Source of the DNA: Chloroflexota bacterium | GTDB lineage: Bacteria > Chloroflexota > Dehalococcoidia > SZUA-161 > SpSt-899 | Assembly: GCA_018725455.1 (NCBI GenBank) | Contig: QLUN01000039.1 | Span: 1 to 7,232 of the forward strand | Direction of reading: 5' to 3' | DNA: 7,232 bases | In this document: positions 6,297 to 7,232 of the stretch, in pieces | Layout: each line of letters starts with the position of its first letter | Numbering within the stretch: position 1 is the first letter of the stretch | Made by a program: the position numbers and the translations under genes | The notes under the pieces: model-generated | The model's database searches: none | Told to the model about the DNA's origin: nothing | The model's input: only the letters and a program-made list of their open reading frames with translations

Positions 6297-7232
6297 TCAG
6301 CGCACCAAGAATGGCAGATAACCACTCACTTGGCCGCTGACGTCGGCTTCCGCGCGTATGGCGCGCGCCATCAACCGGGCTTGAACCAGCGGCACCAACC
6401 CCAGCGCCAGCGACTGCGCCAGCACCGGGTGTTGAACCTCTTCCTGCTTGCGCTCCTGAAAAGCCACCACCACCGCCTTGCGCGCGTCGGCGGTCAACGA
6501 CACACCGCCGCCTTCCCGCACCAGAAAATCATCCACACCAATCTGCCCACGGTTCACCAAGGACAACGCCAAGCGATCCGCAAAGGGCCTGAACTCTTCC
6601 ATCAGATCCAACGCCAAGGCCGCACGGCCAGGGCGCAACACATGCAGAAAGCCCACCTGCGGGTCCAGACCCACCGCCTCCAGGGCGCTGCGGCAATCGT
6701 TCATCCACATGGAATACAGAAACGACAGCAACGCATTCATGCGGTCGCGTGGCGGCCGACGTGTCCGCCCATCCATGGAAAAGTCAAGCCGCAAATCGGC
6801 CTTCACCAGCATCGGCTGCCGCTCGAAGTACTGCCGCGCGGCCTCCCCTTCCAGCCCACGGAGCACGTCCAAGTCTTGCGCATCCGGTAAGGCCCGCAAG
6901 GTGGCGGCCAGGTCTTGCGCGCCACGCGTCAACGCAGCGGCATCGCTTGCAGCTTTGGCATCTCTGGCGCCCCGCAGCAGTACCTGGCGCGAATTGCGCA
7001 CCTTGCCCGCCACACAAGCCCGCGCAAAGTCCAGCGCAAACGCCGGGTTCATTGACTGGTTGTGCTGCGCCCGGCGCAGCAACACATTGCCCGCAGTGGC
7101 CCCCTCAAGCCGTGCCTTGAAGCGGCCGTTTTCATCCAGCAGCACCAACGCCACCGCCTCCTCGGCCAGCCGATGCATCAGCGGCAACGAAATGCCCACC
7201 CGCCCAAAACACACCACCGCCTGCAGATGGTG
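6297..7232 (-). CDS. cas1: CRISPR-associated integrase Cas1, type I-C-like (5' end outside window)
   Basis: A continuous frame of 311 residues ends at the TGA at 6297-6299 and is still open at 7232, where it begins HHLQAVVCFGRVG. This aligns with the LHNLEGIVTFG region of I-C Cas1 proteins, so about 30 N-terminal residues are missing; a GTG at 7217 is therefore not the start. Family signatures, numbered from the first visible residue, are: GRFKARLEGATAGNVLLRR (about 36-54); RGLEGEAARQYF (125-136), with the metal-binding Glu at 128; GRTRRPP (155-161); VGLDPQVGFLH (187-197), with the catalytic His at 197; RPGRAALALDLMEEFRP (200-216), with the acidic residues D209 and E212/E213; and the C-terminal YLPFLVR. 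The catalytic set appears intact. Cas1 is the integrase that inserts spacers at the leader-repeat junction. Cas4 and the interference genes would be expected upstream, outside the window. Confidence 0.97.
   Translation of the reverse strand, partial: HHLQAVVCFGRVGISLPLMHRLAEEAVALVLLDENGRFKARLEGATAGNVLLRRAQHNQSMNPAFALDFARACVAGKVRNSRQVLLRGARDAKAASDAAALTRGAQDLAATLRALPDAQDLDVLRGLEGEAARQYFERQPMLVKADLRLDFSMDGRTRRPPRDRMNALLSFLYSMWMNDCRSALEAVGLDPQVGFLHVLRPGRAALALDLMEEFRPFADRLALSLVNRGQIGVDDFLVREGGGVSLTADARKAVVVAFQERKQEEVQHPVLAQSLALGLVPLVQARLMARAIRAEADVSGQVSGYLPFLVR

Noticed and set aside
5993..6325. A longer Cas2 starting at 6325 (110 residues).
   Set aside because: The extra 14 residues do not resemble Cas2 and overlap cas1. 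The ATG at 6283 has AGGTGG at good spacing and begins with the family consensus.
6273..7120. Plus-strand frames over cas1 (6273-6890, 6749-7120) and frames opposite cas2.
   Set aside because: They lie antisense to well-supported cas1 and cas2 and have low-complexity, Arg/His/Gln/Pro-rich sequence typical of shadow frames in high-GC DNA.
6297..7217. cas1 starting at the GTG at 7217.
   Set aside because: The frame stays open to the window edge and the residues before the GTG (HHLQA) continue the alignment to Cas1, so the true start is outside the window.

Overview
The window looks like chromosomal DNA of a high-GC Gram-negative bacterium. Codon use and the Cas1 and aldehyde dehydrogenase sequences suggest a betaproteobacterium, perhaps Burkholderiales/Comamonadaceae; that placement is inference. 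It is dominated by one very long CRISPR array with the adaptation genes of a type I-C-like CRISPR-Cas locus.

Layout, left to right. Positions 1-158 hold the last 51 codons of a succinate-semialdehyde dehydrogenase-type ALDH gene on the + strand. Positions 159-325 are intergenic, apart from a possible small ORF remnant encoding a CX2CX2CX3C cysteine cluster. Positions 326-344 are a decayed half-repeat marking the old (trailer) end of the array. Positions 379-5791 hold 76 full repeats of 37 nt (one is 36 nt) and 75 spacers; one more spacer lies between the half-repeat and the first full repeat. Positions 5792-5992 are the leader. Positions 5993-6283 are cas2 and 6297-7232 are cas1 (5' end outside the window), both on the - strand.

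The array reads on the - strand, as cas1 and cas2 do. In that direction repeats end in ATTGAAAC, the leader lies between cas2 and the first repeat, and degenerate repeats sit at the far end. The locus therefore reads cas1 - cas2 - leader - array on one strand and converges on the dehydrogenase gene. Cas1-Cas2 would insert new spacers at about 5791/5792. The effector genes of a I-C system (cas3, cas5, cas8c, cas7, cas4) would be expected beyond position 7232 but are not visible.

The most notable features are: a 37-nt repeat, longer than typical I-C repeats but with a I-C-like 3' part and a perfect 9-bp stem closed by a GUAA (GNRA-type) tetraloop; nine consecutive repeats sharing one substitution, after which the array returns to the consensus; and short direct and inverted repeats in the leader. 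I see no clearly new gene system here, because the many long ORFs across the array are artefacts of a stop-free repeat.
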